A stretch of DNA of 64,000 bases from Sebastes aleutianus (taxonomy: Eukaryota; Chordata; Actinopteri; Perciformes; Sebastidae), in assembly GCA_916700875.1 (NCBI GenBank), contig CAKAKS010000067.1:26401433-26465432 (forward strand). The letters are read 5' to 3'. Positions within the stretch are counted from its first letter, which is position 1. Every line of letters begins with the position of its first letter. The notes beneath the pieces are model-generated. The model was not told the origin of the DNA, ran no database searches, and saw only the letters and a program-made list of their open reading frames with translations. The position numbers and the translations under genes were made by a program. Positions 10,201 through 20,199 of the stretch are shown in pieces.

Positions 10201-13200
10201 GAAGTTGACGACAGGTGCAACGGTAGTAGATTAAAGAGCTGTGTATGGTGTTCATATGAAGTGACGGACTCAGGCTGTCTGAGGGGCAGGGGCAAAAAAA
10301 TTAAAAAGGGCATCAGCTGCGTGCAGAGGGGCACCAGCTTACACAAGTTTTCTAACGTGTAGGGTAACCTATATGGAACTGCATGAGGTTTTCTCCATTT
10401 TAAGGCCACCCTAGAGGACATTTTAACACGTTTCCTCTATTTAAGGGCACCCATTAGTTCACTGCATCTTGTTTTCTCCACTGGAAGGGCACCCTAGATG
10501 GCACTTTATTATGTTTTCTCCACTGGAAGGGCACCCTAAAGGGCTCTTTATAATGTTTTCTCCACTGGAAGGGGCACCCTAAAGGGCACTTTATAATGTT
10601 TTCTCCACTGGAAGGGCACCCTAAAGGGCACTTTATAATGTTTTCCCCACTGGAAGGACACCCTAAAGGGCACTTTATCATGTTTTCTCCACTGGAAGGG
10701 CACCCTAAAGGGCACTTTATCATGTTTTCTCCACTGGAAGGACACCCTAGATGGCACTTTATATTGTTTTCTCCACTGGAAGGGCACCCTAAAGGGCACT
10801 TTATAATGTTTTCCCCACTGGAAGGACACCCTAAAGGGCACTTTATCATGTTTTCTCCACTGGAAGGGCACCCTAAAGGGTACTTTATCATGTTTTCTCC
10901 ACTGGAAGGACACCCTAGATGGCACTTTATATTGTTTTCTCCACTGGAAGGGCACCCTAAAGGGCACTTTATCATGTTTTCTCCACTGGAAGGGCATCCT
11001 AGAGGGCACTTTATATTGTTTTCTCCACTGGAAGGGCATCCTAGAGGGCACTTTATATTGTTTTCTCCCCCCCTGAGTCCACCAGTGTATGAACATATAC
11101 AGATTATCAAGATAATACGGCTCTTTTCACCTTCGTTCCTTTGCTTCCTTCTTCACCTGCAAGTCCTCTCCCGCCCTCTGGTCCCATTTCACCCTGAAAC
11201 AGAAAATCAGCGTTGAGCCCCCTAGTGGTGGAGCGATGTATCTCAATGAAACAAGTCATTTGAGCCGCGGCAAAAAAACTTTATAACGCGGAAATGTTTC
11301 ACATAAACTTGTACCTTGTCTCCCTTAACGCCATCTGACCCTTGAGCACCCTTTGGCCCAAAGTCTCCTCTTCTCCCCTGGAACACAAGAACAATTCGAA
11401 AATCAACACGAAGCCGATGCAGGCGAACGATGAAGGGGAACGATGAAGGGGAACGATGAAGGGGAACGATGAAGGGGAACAATGAAGGGGAACAATGGTT
11501 ATGAGTGAATCAGACGTTCCTACCGGCTCTCCATTGCGTCCTTCTTGTCCAGGGGTTCCCTAAGAAAAATGACACACAGGTGAGCTACATGATGCATGTA
11601 ATGAGTGTTTGCGTGTATATCTGTCTGTGGCGATGAGTCTCACTGGGTTTCCTTTCAGTCCGGGTTCGCCAGGTGATCCAGAACTTCCACTCTCTCCCTG
11701 TGGAAGAAGCACCAGAGGTTAGCCCTTTCACCTCCAACACTCCTCAAACCATTCAACATGACCTCAGACCATATATTTGTCCCAGCAAAGAGCAGCCATC
11801 CCTGTCCCCGTGTTCTGGTTTACCTTCGGTCCACCCTCTCCGGCCGGGCCAGAGGGACCAGGTCTTCCGGGGCGACCGGCATCACCCTGAAAACAGGACA
11901 CAAGCACACAAACACACAGTCAATCAGGCAGAGTTTAACCACAGGTTGGATGGCTGATGGATTTTGTTTTAAGTGAAGACAGTGTACCTTGTCTCCTCCA
12001 GTTCCTCCGAGACCACGTTCACCGACGTCTCCGGGATGACCATCGGGACCCTGTACAAAGCATCAAACACACACCATAAATAGGCCATAACACAACCCGA
12101 TATAGACGTACTGATCATTTTAAATCGTCATACTCTGTCGCCTGGGTCTCCTTTGCAGCCGGGAGCACCGATCCGTCCAAGTTTACCCTGGGAAGAAGAA
12201 GAAAAAAATTGCATTGCAAGACAAGAGCTTCACTTCAAATTCAGACATCCACTATTTGAAACTTTCAGCACGGAATCAGTTTCAGTAAGTCAGTAAAGAT
12301 TTTAGGTGGCATTTTGTTCCCTAAAAGTTGCTCCTCAATTTCAGCCTTATAGAGCACCTACCTTCTGTCCATCTGTCCCATTGCGTCCAAAGATGCCAAG
12401 CACTCCCTGACGACATAGAAAAGAGACAATTAGAAGAGAAAGAACCAATACCTCTACAAAATGAATGATAATTAATAGATTCGTTTAGGAAATAAATGGA
12501 AAAAAAATCCTACCTTTTTCCCCTGAGAGCCGTACTCTCCCTGTGGGCAGACAGAAGATCAGCAGTTATTTTACGTACGACCAATATGCGCTTATTCATT
12601 GACAGATTATGAACTCATCCATCTACAAACGCAGTAATTTATTCCAAGGCTTAAGTCATGCATTGATGAGCTTGATCTACACAAAAGGAAAGTGATGCCT
12701 CACCTTATCGCCTAGAAGACCTGGTTCTCCCTACAGAGAGGAAAAAGGGGAAAGAAAAATAGTTTATAACAATATAGACAAAAGCAAACTTTGTCATGCT
12801 GTAGTGAATAGTGAACGATGGGTAGGTGGATGTTCAAACTTACTTTGGAACCGGGCTGACCGATGGGACCCTCGATACCAGGGTCTCCGGGTCGACCAAA
12901 CTCTCCTTTCGGACCTGGGTCGCCGTTGTCTCCTTTAGCTCCCTGCAAGTTAAAAGGAGAAAATGTGTGTGAGGATGAAAGTGATTAGTGTGCAAATTTG
13001 TGTGTGTATGTGCGTGTGTGAAGCTCACTTTTTGTCCTTTGTGGCCATGTGGACCGTGAACCCCTGGTGTCTCCAGACAGGACACTTTGTAACACTGTGT
13101 TATACAGGAAATGAAGACAGTCAGCTTTGATGCAGTCTGAAACATAAATCTTTATGATCGTTAGTTACTGTACGTGTGCATTCTCACCTCTGCGTACGCC

Positions 13201-14820
13201 ATATGTTTCTGTGAAAACAAAAGGAACAAGGAGTGAGCATGGAAGAGGCATTGATGGTGTTTTATGTTGTGTCTCTGCGGGTGTGTTTGTGTGTTACCAT
13301 GGTCTGGATGATGCGGTCGATGGTGTCCGTGTGTATGACGGCTCTGCCCTGGCTCAGATCCACAGCCATGAACTCCCTCCTGTAGACAGACGCTGGAGAG
13401 CTGGCGATCTCCTTCAGCGACGTCTCCTCCACGTTCTTCGACGCGGCCACGACAAACACGCGGATGTTTTCGTGCACCTTATCCGCTGCTGATTTGACAC
13501 CCGAGCACTTTTCTGCGGTGGAGTGGCCGTCAGTGATGACCACAGCGAAGCGGAGGCTGGGGGATGTGGTTGAGCTCATCATTTTACTGTTCATCTCGTT
13601 GAGGGCGCAGTCGATCCAGGTGCCCTTACCCAGGTATTTGATTCCCTTAACACCCTGGAAACAGATACAAGTGTGACCTGTTAAGGCTGGATTACCAGTC
13701 GGGAAAAGTCAGTCCAGGGACCCAAGGCCCTTAGGGGCCCTGAAGGTATCAGGTTCTCTCTGTGGTGATTAGTTATCTGTTGATTAATTGATTGATATAC
13801 ACTGAAATGGTACAAGACTAAAGACTTTTACACACGGGTGACGAATAAACAACACGAAAATGTGAAATACTCGCCTGCAAATGTTATATGTCTATGGCTC
13901 TTATTGTGAAAGGTACGAACGGAAGTGGATCTGGTCTGCGCTGCCTTCGTCAAGGTTGAAAGGAGTAATAAAGTTTGCCGTCTTAGCTCGGACTACAGAG
14001 CCTCTGAGTTGTTGTTTCATAAATAAAGGCACAACTCAACCCGTTCCGCAAAACATGATTGGTTGATGCCTTTATTCGTGGCGCGAAAGGTCGGAAAATC
14101 GACCTTGTTCCGAAAAAAAAATAAGCCGCTTTTAGTGTAAGTGTGTAATGGCCTTGAAGGTGGCTTCTGCATTTTAACATAACCACCAGCTGCCGTGTCT
14201 AAATCTAGTTTTAAAGGAACAGTTTGACATTTTGCACCTTTATTTGAACCTTGCAACTGCATAGCACGCATCTCACACCATGAGGCCACAAGGACGATAC
14301 GTCTATCTTGCAGTTATCAGCAGGTTTTGCTCCGCAGTGCACACTGTGTGAAAAGCTTCTTTAATTATTTTTTTTCACTAGTTTTTATACAGTTTAGTTT
14401 GTGGTGGCCCGAAGCTGATTTTTGTCCCACTGCCCCAAAACAGGTTTACCCAGACTTGATTGTCATTAATGTTAATAAGTGTGTGGTAGGCTAAAAACAA
14501 AAACACACTGAAGATGACAACTCTACAGATTTGCACTTTTTTCTCCGTATGAAACTCCCATTGGCAGAGGGTCACGGGTCAGAAATCTCCATCCATAGGA
14601 AGGAAGGATGTACGTTTAAACAAGATGCAGAACTCCTACAATTCCCTCCATTTAGCTGCCAACATGTGATGTTGCCTGGCGCAGCTTTAACCAGTATTTT
14701 ACATCATTTGGAGGCTAAATGCCAATGTTATCAAATTCCTCTTGGTTAGGTACATAAAACAAAATGAAATCTGACCAAACTATTTAATCTTTAACTTGAT
14801 GGTATCTGGGATGTGTAAGC

Positions 14821-14863
<43 letters not shown>

Positions 14864-15495
14864 ACTCACAGTGATGAAAGCGTCCTTGGGTCCGATGGTA
14901 CTGAACTCATTCTGTATCTGGGAGAAGTGCAGTCCACCGATGTTCCAGTTGACTCGCACGGCACCCCTGAGTTCAGCATCTTCCAAACGCATTGCAAACT
15001 GCTCAACGAATTGCTAAAACAACAAGACACAACACGTCATACAACATGGCTGATGCTGCTCACTTGGTCGACTGCCGTTTAGGGTTGATGACACTATGAA
15101 ACAGGGATATTTTGCGTTGAGACTTAAGTGATAAAATTGCAGATAAACGACGAACCTTGATGCTCTCCACCAGCGCTCCGGGGGGCGGCTCCTGCAGGGC
15201 GATGGTCTCAGATGTGTCTATGGTGAAGTACACGTCTATGGGACACTCATTCTTCTCTGCGGGGGGGGGGGGACAAAAAAATAACACACATGTAAAGCCT
15301 CCATGGAAAAATTGCATTTAAATCAGCAAGATGAAATGTCACAAAAAATGTGTTAACATATTAACGTGACATGTTACTATGGCTGTGAGGCAACAAGGGT
15401 TCAGTTTGGTGGCACTCACTGCTGCACTCTGATGGCTGGCCGTGCGTCAGGGCGCCAAAGAGAAGACAGAGCGCGATGACCTCTAACCCCAGCAT
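3243..15495 (-). CDS. col6a2: Collagen type VI alpha 2 chain (31 coding exons, spliced)
   Basis: Short chain of collagen VI, secreted and assembled with alpha1 and a long alpha3-type chain into microfibrils. Coding exons, 5' to 3' on the minus strand: 15420-15495, 15156-15256, 14870-15013, 13298-13654, 13188-13208, 13029-13094, 12844-12942, 12704-12730, 12514-12540, 12362-12406, 12134-12187, 11988-12050, 11824-11886, 11644-11697, 11524-11559, 11315-11377, 11131-11193, 10123-10185, 9976-10038, 9843-9893, 9666-9764, 9515-9577, 8602-8637, 8464-8509, 8214-8366, 8012-8106, 7436-7617, 7162-7340, 7010-7048, 3910-4244, 3243-3512. All have GT-AG ends and compatible phases, giving 1010 residues (human about 1019, from memory). 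Start ATG at 15495 opens a hydrophobic signal peptide (MLGLEVIALCLLFGALTHG). Landmarks matching human COL6A2 are GPLDIVFVIDSSES, TNFTLEKNFVIN and the C-terminus FFERFIRWIC. The gene lies directly downstream of col6a1 in the same orientation. Confidence 0.96.
3575..3690. repeat. Interspersed repeat copy shared with 44505-44640
   Basis: The segment GAGAAGATTGATACCA followed by TTAGCTTAGCTTAGCATAAA recurs at about 44.5 kb. It looks like a fish repeat of unknown class. It lies in the intron between col6a2 exons 30 and 31. Confidence 0.5.
5200..5733. mobile_element. Terminal-inverted-repeat element (534 bp) behind the alternative col6a2 exon
   Basis: The ends are TTAAAGAGGACCTATTATG and its reverse complement CATAATAGGTCCTCTTTAA, essentially perfect over about 19 bp. 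No protein-coding frame of note lies between them. The internal blocks TGATTGGTCA and GAGGGCGTGCTAAACTAG recur in reverse orientation at 50371-50741. It lies in the intron between col6a2 exons 29 and 30, just downstream of the alternative last exon. Confidence 0.75.
5749..5754 (-). terminator. Poly(A) signal AATAAA for the alternative col6a2 exon
   Basis: TTTATT on the plus strand is AATAAA on the transcript strand, 82 nt past the stop of the alternative last exon. The position suits a short 3' UTR. It falls just beyond one end of the inverted-repeat element at 5200-5733, so that element sits immediately downstream of the presumed cleavage region. Confidence 0.5.
5836..6122 (-). CDS. col6a2: col6a2 alternative terminal exon (2C2a-type C-terminus)
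   Basis: The acceptor is a TTGTTTCAG ending at 6123. The exon enters in phase 1, exactly compatible with the G left by exon 29 (7010-7048), and runs open for 95 codons to a stop at 5836. The C-terminal part reads AAQRAKLAQGSDRQQWTKLF and FIDSFKYVYGDIMGDPEKA before ending GLC. This closely follows the human COL6A2 short variant 2C2a as I remember it (AERAKF, DWMELFIDTF, RDIVGDPE, ending LC). The exon lies in the intron between exons 29 and 30, as in human. It would replace the whole C2 VWA domain with a tail of about 95 residues ending in Cys. A poly(A) signal lies just downstream. Transcript use is inferred. Confidence 0.87.
6184..6473. mobile_element. hAT-type MITE with 8-bp target-site duplication
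   Basis: A 290-bp element bounded by TAGGGATGGGCG and CGCCCATCCCTA, perfect 12-bp inverted ends. ATCAACAC is present directly at both sides (6176-6183 and 6474-6481). An 8-bp duplication is the signature of hAT-superfamily transposition. The interior has ATCGATAC-rich sequence and no transposase. It sits in the col6a2 intron with its near end about 60 bp upstream of the alternative exon acceptor. Confidence 0.9.
7010..8509 (-). CDS. col6a2: col6a2 coding exons 24-29: junction and C1 VWA domain
   Basis: Exon 24 (8464-8509) encodes ECDVMNYIRETCGCC, the Cys-rich stub after the helix. Exons 25-28 (8214-8366, 8012-8106, 7436-7617, 7162-7340) encode the first C-terminal VWA domain with a full MIDAS motif DSSES, then TRVGVVQYSHSGTF, WIAGGTWTPSAL, VVITDGRFDPRDDD and AIGIGDMF. 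Exon 29 (7010-7048, 39 nt) is a linker encoding DPITVCPDLPCKT, closely like the human PDLPCQT segment. C1 is the domain most directly needed for trimer nucleation in this family. Exon 29 ends in phase 1, so it can join either the C2 exon at 4244 or the alternative exon at 6122. Confidence 0.94.
8602..13094 (-). CDS. col6a2: col6a2 coding exons 6-23: triple-helical Gly-X-Y domain
   Basis: Eighteen exons, mostly multiples of 9 nt (27, 36, 45, 54, 63, 99), all phase 0 and each Gly-X-Y exon beginning with a Gly codon. Together they give a helix of about 335 residues, the length known for collagen VI alpha2. Exon 6 carries CYKVSC before the first Gly triplet. The exon at 12134-12187 has the conserved helix cysteine in GAPGCKGDPGDR, which in the family links antiparallel dimers. 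The exon at 9843-9893 keeps the known interruption GFSYPG. RGD occurs in GRRGDFG (11315-11377) and GGRGDCG (9666-9764). That second Cys stands where human has Phe. The Ala interruption that I recall at the start of the next human exon is a regular Gly triplet here. Confidence 0.95.
10447..11076. repeat. 42-bp minisatellite in a col6a2 intron (about 15 copies)
   Basis: Tandem copies of a 42-bp unit containing TTTTCTCCACTGGAAGGGCA followed by CCCTAAAGGGCACTTTAT. Copies differ by single-base changes and 1-bp indels near the low-coordinate end. Because 42 is a multiple of 3 the array is open in several frames on both strands (for example FSPLEGHPKGHFI), but it has no start context and lies between helix exons 17 and 18, so it is not coding. 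Confidence 0.9.
11426..11497. repeat. 13-bp minisatellite in a col6a2 intron
   Basis: About five to six tandem copies of AACGATGAAGGGG, the last with AACAATG. It lies between the exons at 11315-11377 and 11524-11559 and reaches within about 30 bp of the latter's donor. Confidence 0.75.
13188..15256 (-). CDS. col6a2: col6a2 coding exons 2-5: N-terminal VWA domain (N1)
   Basis: These exons (15156-15256, 14870-15013, 13298-13654, 13188-13208) encode the single N-terminal von Willebrand factor A domain. Strand beta-1 reads CPIDVYFTIDTSET; the MIDAS loop is DTSET where human has DTSES (from memory). Other visible landmarks are GGLHFS, GKGTWIDCAL, FAVVITDGHS and IRVFVVAASKN. Exon 5 is only 21 nt (KHMAYAE) and leads to the Cys-rich junction with the helix. 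The domain is extracellular and is thought to take part in chain and microfibril contacts. The 144-nt exon 3 ends in a donor that is followed after a few bases by a CA repeat on the transcript strand. Confidence 0.92.
14825..14861. repeat. GT/CA microsatellite next to the col6a2 exon 3 donor
   Basis: About 18 GT units on the plus strand. On the transcript strand CA units begin about 7 nt after the donor GTGAGTGAC. Confidence 0.95.
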
Positions 15496-16928
15496 CTTCC
15501 TCTTCTCCTGTCTGACACATAAAAGGCACAAAACACACAACTGAACCAACAACAAATTTGTTTATTTCTTTATCTCTCAAAATCAATAAAGTGAAAATAG
15601 AAGACAAAAAACACACTAAAAAGGAAAGCCATACATGTGACTGTTTTAAAGCCTAAATCGAGAAACAACGAGACTATGTGATTATTTTTTAAATAAAACA
15701 CATTTAATTGTGTTGTAGTCTGATAATATTTAATTTTCTTATCATTGCACATGCTGTATGATTTTTGTCATGTAGCGTTAGATGATTGCCAAAGAAATCG
15801 TTTCTTCATCTAGATGCTGCATCTGGTTTCAGTTTACGCTGTGAGGAACGATCTGCAGACTGTTACCCAGGGAACAAAATGGCTGCCTCAGCGTTATGTA
15901 ACAGGAGAAAGCATCACATGAGTTGAACATGGCTTTTCTTTCTCGTGTTTAACGGTGGAAATGGAAACCGGAGGAAGAGGTGGCTGATCTCAAGATCAAC
16001 TGACATTTGCTCCATTATAGATTATTCGTGCAGAAACCTGGACACGCCTTAACATGCTGCCAAACTTCAGTTATAACCAATAAAGGTGAATCAGATCCAC
16101 TAAATATAAACAGTCAGGCCTGACAGGAAGGACTCGCTTTCACCAAATGAAACCTGTACAAGTCCAAGGCTACAAATTTGAACTAATCTTATCTTAACGT
16201 AGCACATCATCCTCTCAAGGCAAGACAAATATAGAAACACTTTGGGTGATGACACAGAATGAACAGACTCTGGAAGCAGTTGGCAGCAGACAGCAGGCCG
16301 CTGATTGAATACAGCAAGACGAACATTTTGGTTTTAAACCATCAGATTTCACAAGGCCTCAGTCTGCTGCCCTCCAGAGGCAGCCAACCTCTGTTCACTG
16401 GCTGTCATTAACCCGTTAGGGGGCCCTGGCACTTTGACCCTGATTTGGTTAAACACAAATTTATATATGCATCATGTAAATTCTGACAAGACATGTAATC
16501 ATGCAGGACCTGCCGTAAGGCCCCTCGTTATCTCAAGTGTGCATATTCGTAAAAAGAAATCCACAATTAATCAAATTACCACAAAACCAACTGGTTTACA
16601 AACACTTGGTATGAGGCCTTCAGGGCAGTGCACACTTTGCCTGATTAATAATCCAGAGCTGGCTGTGAGGGAGGGGAAGGCCTCTGGTACACTCAGCACA
16701 TACACTGGTAGCGACATGTCAACACAGCCTACTGGTCATCTGTCACTCTACATCAACTCCTAAGATCTCAACCCAGCACATGTCCACCACTGACAGGACC
16801 ATCTGCCAACTGAAAAACAAGAGAAACGTCTTCCCTCTTGAGAAAACAACTCATAATATAAATGTCAATGTAAAGACATGATGCCACCCCACAAGCGGAG
16901 CTATTTGCCTTAAAATGTTTTGTTTTTA

Positions 16929-18091
16929 AGGAACAGTGTGCAGTATTTAGAGGGTGATCTATTGGCAGAATATGATATTAATAAGTATATTTTCTTTACT
17001 GTATAATCATCTGAAAATATGAATTGTGTTTTTGTTACCTAAAGCTGGGGACACACCTAGCCCACAACGAAGAACTAGCGGTGACGGAGGCCGACTGTTA
17101 CGTTGCCTCACGTCGCCTTTGTTTTGGCCGACAAGTTGCACTCGAACACACTGCAAAGACTACAGCCGACGGCCAGTTAGCACGTACGTTCCACGCCTGC
17201 GTGAGATGAAATAACTCTCCACACCAGCAGGCGGCAGTAGTCTGTATTCGTTATTCAAAAAGGGAAACCGGAAGACCGAGGACGGCGGATATACAAGCCG
17301 TTGTTACGATACGTACATGAAACAAAGCGGCGTTTGCCGACCATTTCCACTCTAACTCACCACCTAGCTTCATTCCAGATGGTCATGTCATTGTGATAAT
17401 AATATCTGTGTATTGGAGTGATCAGGTAAGATGAAGATGACAAATGAGAAGAGCTTTCTGTGTTTTTCCTCTTGACTTTACTCGTTGGCTTGCTTTCCTC
17501 ACTTCCGTTTCTCTTCTTGAGCACTGATTCGTTTAAGCTGAACAGCCAATCAGAGCAATTTCTCTCACCGACGGGCGCCGCCGCCGATTCAACATGCTGA
17601 ATCGGCTGAAAAAACTCAGACACGGGCAGACTAGAACCATCGGTGCGGGACACACTGAAAAAACTAGGCCGACGGACGCTCACCAACGGCGCCAAACTAT
17701 CCGACTGTCGGCTTGGTGTGTCGGGGCCTTTAGAATGAGCTGTTTATATCTATATACGGAGCCGGTCCACCATACGGAGCCGGCAGCCATGTTTCTACGG
17801 TAAAGTTATGACTTTGTTCTGGTAATATTACAACTTTTTTTCTTGTAAAGTTGTGACTTTATTCTCGTTATATCTGATTTTTTCCCCCTCAATGTGGCCC
17901 CTACCTCACTGCAAATGTTTTGCGGCTCCAGAAAGATTTTTTTTTCTTTCTTTTATGCCAAAAATGGCTCTCTTGATAGTAAAGGTTGCCGACCCCTGTC
18001 CTACACGCTTGGCACACGGGAGAAGTTTGAGTTGGTTGCAATCTGCAACCTCACCGCTAGATGCCACCAAATCCTACACACTTCACCTTTA
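16929..18091. mobile_element. Outer element of a nested insertion
   Basis: The left end TTTTAAGGAACAGTGTGCAG and the right end, which reads TTTTAAAGGTGAAGTGTGTA on the minus strand, are imperfect inverted partners. The internal block near the right end (CACACGGGAGAAGTTTGAGT) is one I associate with a common fish MITE. A second element with different ends lies inside it. No transposase frame was found. Confidence 0.5.
17040..17733. mobile_element. Inner terminal-inverted-repeat element of the nested insertion
   Basis: The left end TAAAGCTGGGGACACAC and the right end GTGTGTCGGGGCCTTTA are imperfect inverted repeats. The inside is CG-rich with several CCGAC and GTCGG words. It has no transposase frame. 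It lies within 16929-18091 and is therefore the younger insertion. Confidence 0.6.
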
Positions 18092-18438
18092 AAACTAGTT
18101 ATTAAAATTTCATGTAATTTGAAGTAAAATAATCTCACATCTGCTGATTTATCCATATCCACTAAGAGAAAACTATATTTTCAGACACATCATTTTAGGC
18201 CTTCTTTAAAACAAAGTGCAGCCCCGAGCTCTGCTGCTCTGCTGTGGCTCCCTCTGGCGGACTGACAGATGTGAGCTGCGGAGGAGTCGCTCCTGCAGAT
18301 GTTCCCACTCCTCTCCCACTGCCCAGGCCAGGAGGGGAATGAGTGGGAGTCCCTGTAGCCTTTCACCACTGCACAGGTAAATAGCATGCAAAAAAAAAAG
18401 AAACATGCAGAGATACCAGCACGACTGATAGAGCCCAT

Positions 18439-18472
<34 letters not shown>

Positions 18473-18963
18473 TCTTTTTTTATATATTTACTGTATTGTT
18501 ATTGTTATTATTATATGTATCTTGTACTAATTGTTTATCACTATTATGTATTCATATTATTTCTTTATATTAATATTGTCTCTAGGTGGAGGCTTCAGAT
18601 AAGCCCAGTGTTTTTTTTGCCTCTTCCTGCACTGTAAATTATTCATTTATTTTTTTTATGTTGTATAGTCTTAATGTGCAAAACAAATAAACAAATAAAT
18701 AAAAAACATCTTCTACTTATGTTTTTTTTTTTCTTGGGCAATTAGTTTGTGGGTTTTTGAAGGAGTTGCTTACTACAAAGTACTACAAAGTTTGGTTTGG
18801 CTGAGAAAAAAAACACTCATTTGTGTTGATGAAAGTAAGTTTGAATACATGCAAAGAGACAGAGATTGAGGGAGACACACAGAAACACACTAAGGAAGAA
18901 AGAAGGAAACAGACAGAGAGAGAGAGAAACTGGCACATTGTTGTGCGTAAAAGTGCTGCTTAC

Positions 18964-19200
18964 CCAAACTCTCTCCAACAACTTGAAAACTTCGACTGAC
19001 TCTCTGTAGGTTAACTCCTCATCTCATCAGGAGGGGAAAGAAAGAAAGAAAAAGGGAGACACTGGAGGTATGAAGCCCTGGGATGCAAGTTTCCTTCCCG
19101 CAGAAGAAGCTCCGTCCGTCCGTTCGCTCTCCTGTCCCGGTCCAGCCCCAGCAGCACCAGCTCTGGTCCCTCCTCCTGCAGCCTACAGGACGCACGACAC
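18964..19200 (-). promoter_or_regulatory. col6a2: Candidate non-coding exon 1 and promoter region of col6a2
   Basis: The coding start exon of col6a2 begins after a good acceptor near 15511 (TTATGTGTCAG), so an upstream non-coding exon is expected. On the minus strand a strong donor, TTTGG then GTAAGC, lies at 18963, at the end of a GC-richer stretch of several CpGs between about 19070 and 19270. No ATG-initiated conserved protein is seen here. The extent towards 19200 and the start site are guesses. Confidence 0.4.
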
Positions 19201-19488
19201 ACCGCACAGTGTCCACCGCTGTCCGCTTGGAGGCGCCATGGCTCCGCGCGTAAACACCTGGGAGCGCGCTCCCGTGCGTGCGTGCATGGTGTGCGTGTGT
19301 CTCCCTCCCCAAGTCTCATGCTGGACATGAAACAGACATTTCAGGACTACTATTTTCACTGACACTTCTATTTATCTATTTATCTATTTATTTGGTATTT
19401 ATACAAGGAGAACTCCTGGAGAGTCATTGGGTTTTTATATATATAGCACTTTTAAAGACCTGATTGCTTTTATACTGCTTTTACTCTG

Positions 19489-20095
19489 TTAAAGGGACTA
19501 TTTGTAACTTTCAGAAATGCTTGTAAACAGCGACACCTGTGGCCGTTAAGTCAACGAAAGTCAGCGTCGGGTTCGCGCTTGTGCTCGCTCTACATAGACA
19601 CGAACGAGCATCGCTCAACACAGTGAGGCAACACACGTCAGCTAAAACCACAATATCACTCTATATTTCAGCTGCTTGGCAGTAATGTTAGCTGACCAGA
19701 CGAAGGTCTCTCCATGAATCACTGCTGATCCTAGTGTTGGCTTTTCCTGCTTCAGCCCCGGAAGAGAAACGTTATTGTCTCCGACTGCGCCCGCAGGGAG
19801 ACCCCGGCACCCGGTCGGAGACGATAACGTTTCTTGCTGCGGAGCTCCGTCACTTCACAAGACACGGAAAACCTCTGTTGGTCTGGAGGAGCTGCAGCAT
19901 TTATATCTGCACAAATGTCCACTGTACATTCACTAGATATTCTCAGAGCTAAACTAACTCTTCTGCAGTGTGGAGTGAGCGCGCATGCACGTGAGGTGGA
20001 GCGAGACAGCGAGAACGCGCGCTGTGTGAGTGAAGGCAAGCAGGCAGAGGAGCAGAGACTACGGCCACACGCGAAGTTACAAACAGTCCCTTTAA
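19489..20095. mobile_element. Terminal-inverted-repeat element (607 bp)
   Basis: The left end TTAAAGGGACTATTTGTAAC and the right end GTTACAAACAGTCCCTTTAA are inverted repeats differing at one position over 20 bp. The interior is GC-rich. A short piece of the same end (TTAAAGGGACTGTTTGTAAG) recurs at about 25367. It lies in the intergenic DNA above the col6a2 promoter. Confidence 0.75.
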
Positions 20096-20199
20096 TATCC
20101 TGTCATCCACTTTTTATTGTGCTGCACCATCACACTTTGTTCACTGTGTTATGTTCTATGTTTGTGACTATTTTTTGTATGTCTGTGTCCCCCCCCTCG

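Larger units (their letters stand above)
15512..18963 (-). other. Presumed first intron of col6a2: repeats, no coding exon seen
   Basis: If the non-coding first exon is right, this is a 3.4-kb intron. It contains the nested transposon remnants at 16929-18091 and a CA microsatellite at 18443-18470. Open frames here (for example 16434-16763) show no recognisable domain. Confidence 0.4.

Noticed and set aside
10447..11076. CRISPR-like regular repetition
   Set aside because: Units are contiguous without unique spacers and the genome is clearly animal.
10454..11216. Open frames of 180-218 codons on both strands
   Set aside because: They are produced by the 42-bp minisatellite, whose unit is a multiple of 3. 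No start context, homology or splice evidence.
16434..16763. Plus-strand open frame of 109 codons
   Set aside because: No recognisable domain and located in the presumed first intron of col6a2.
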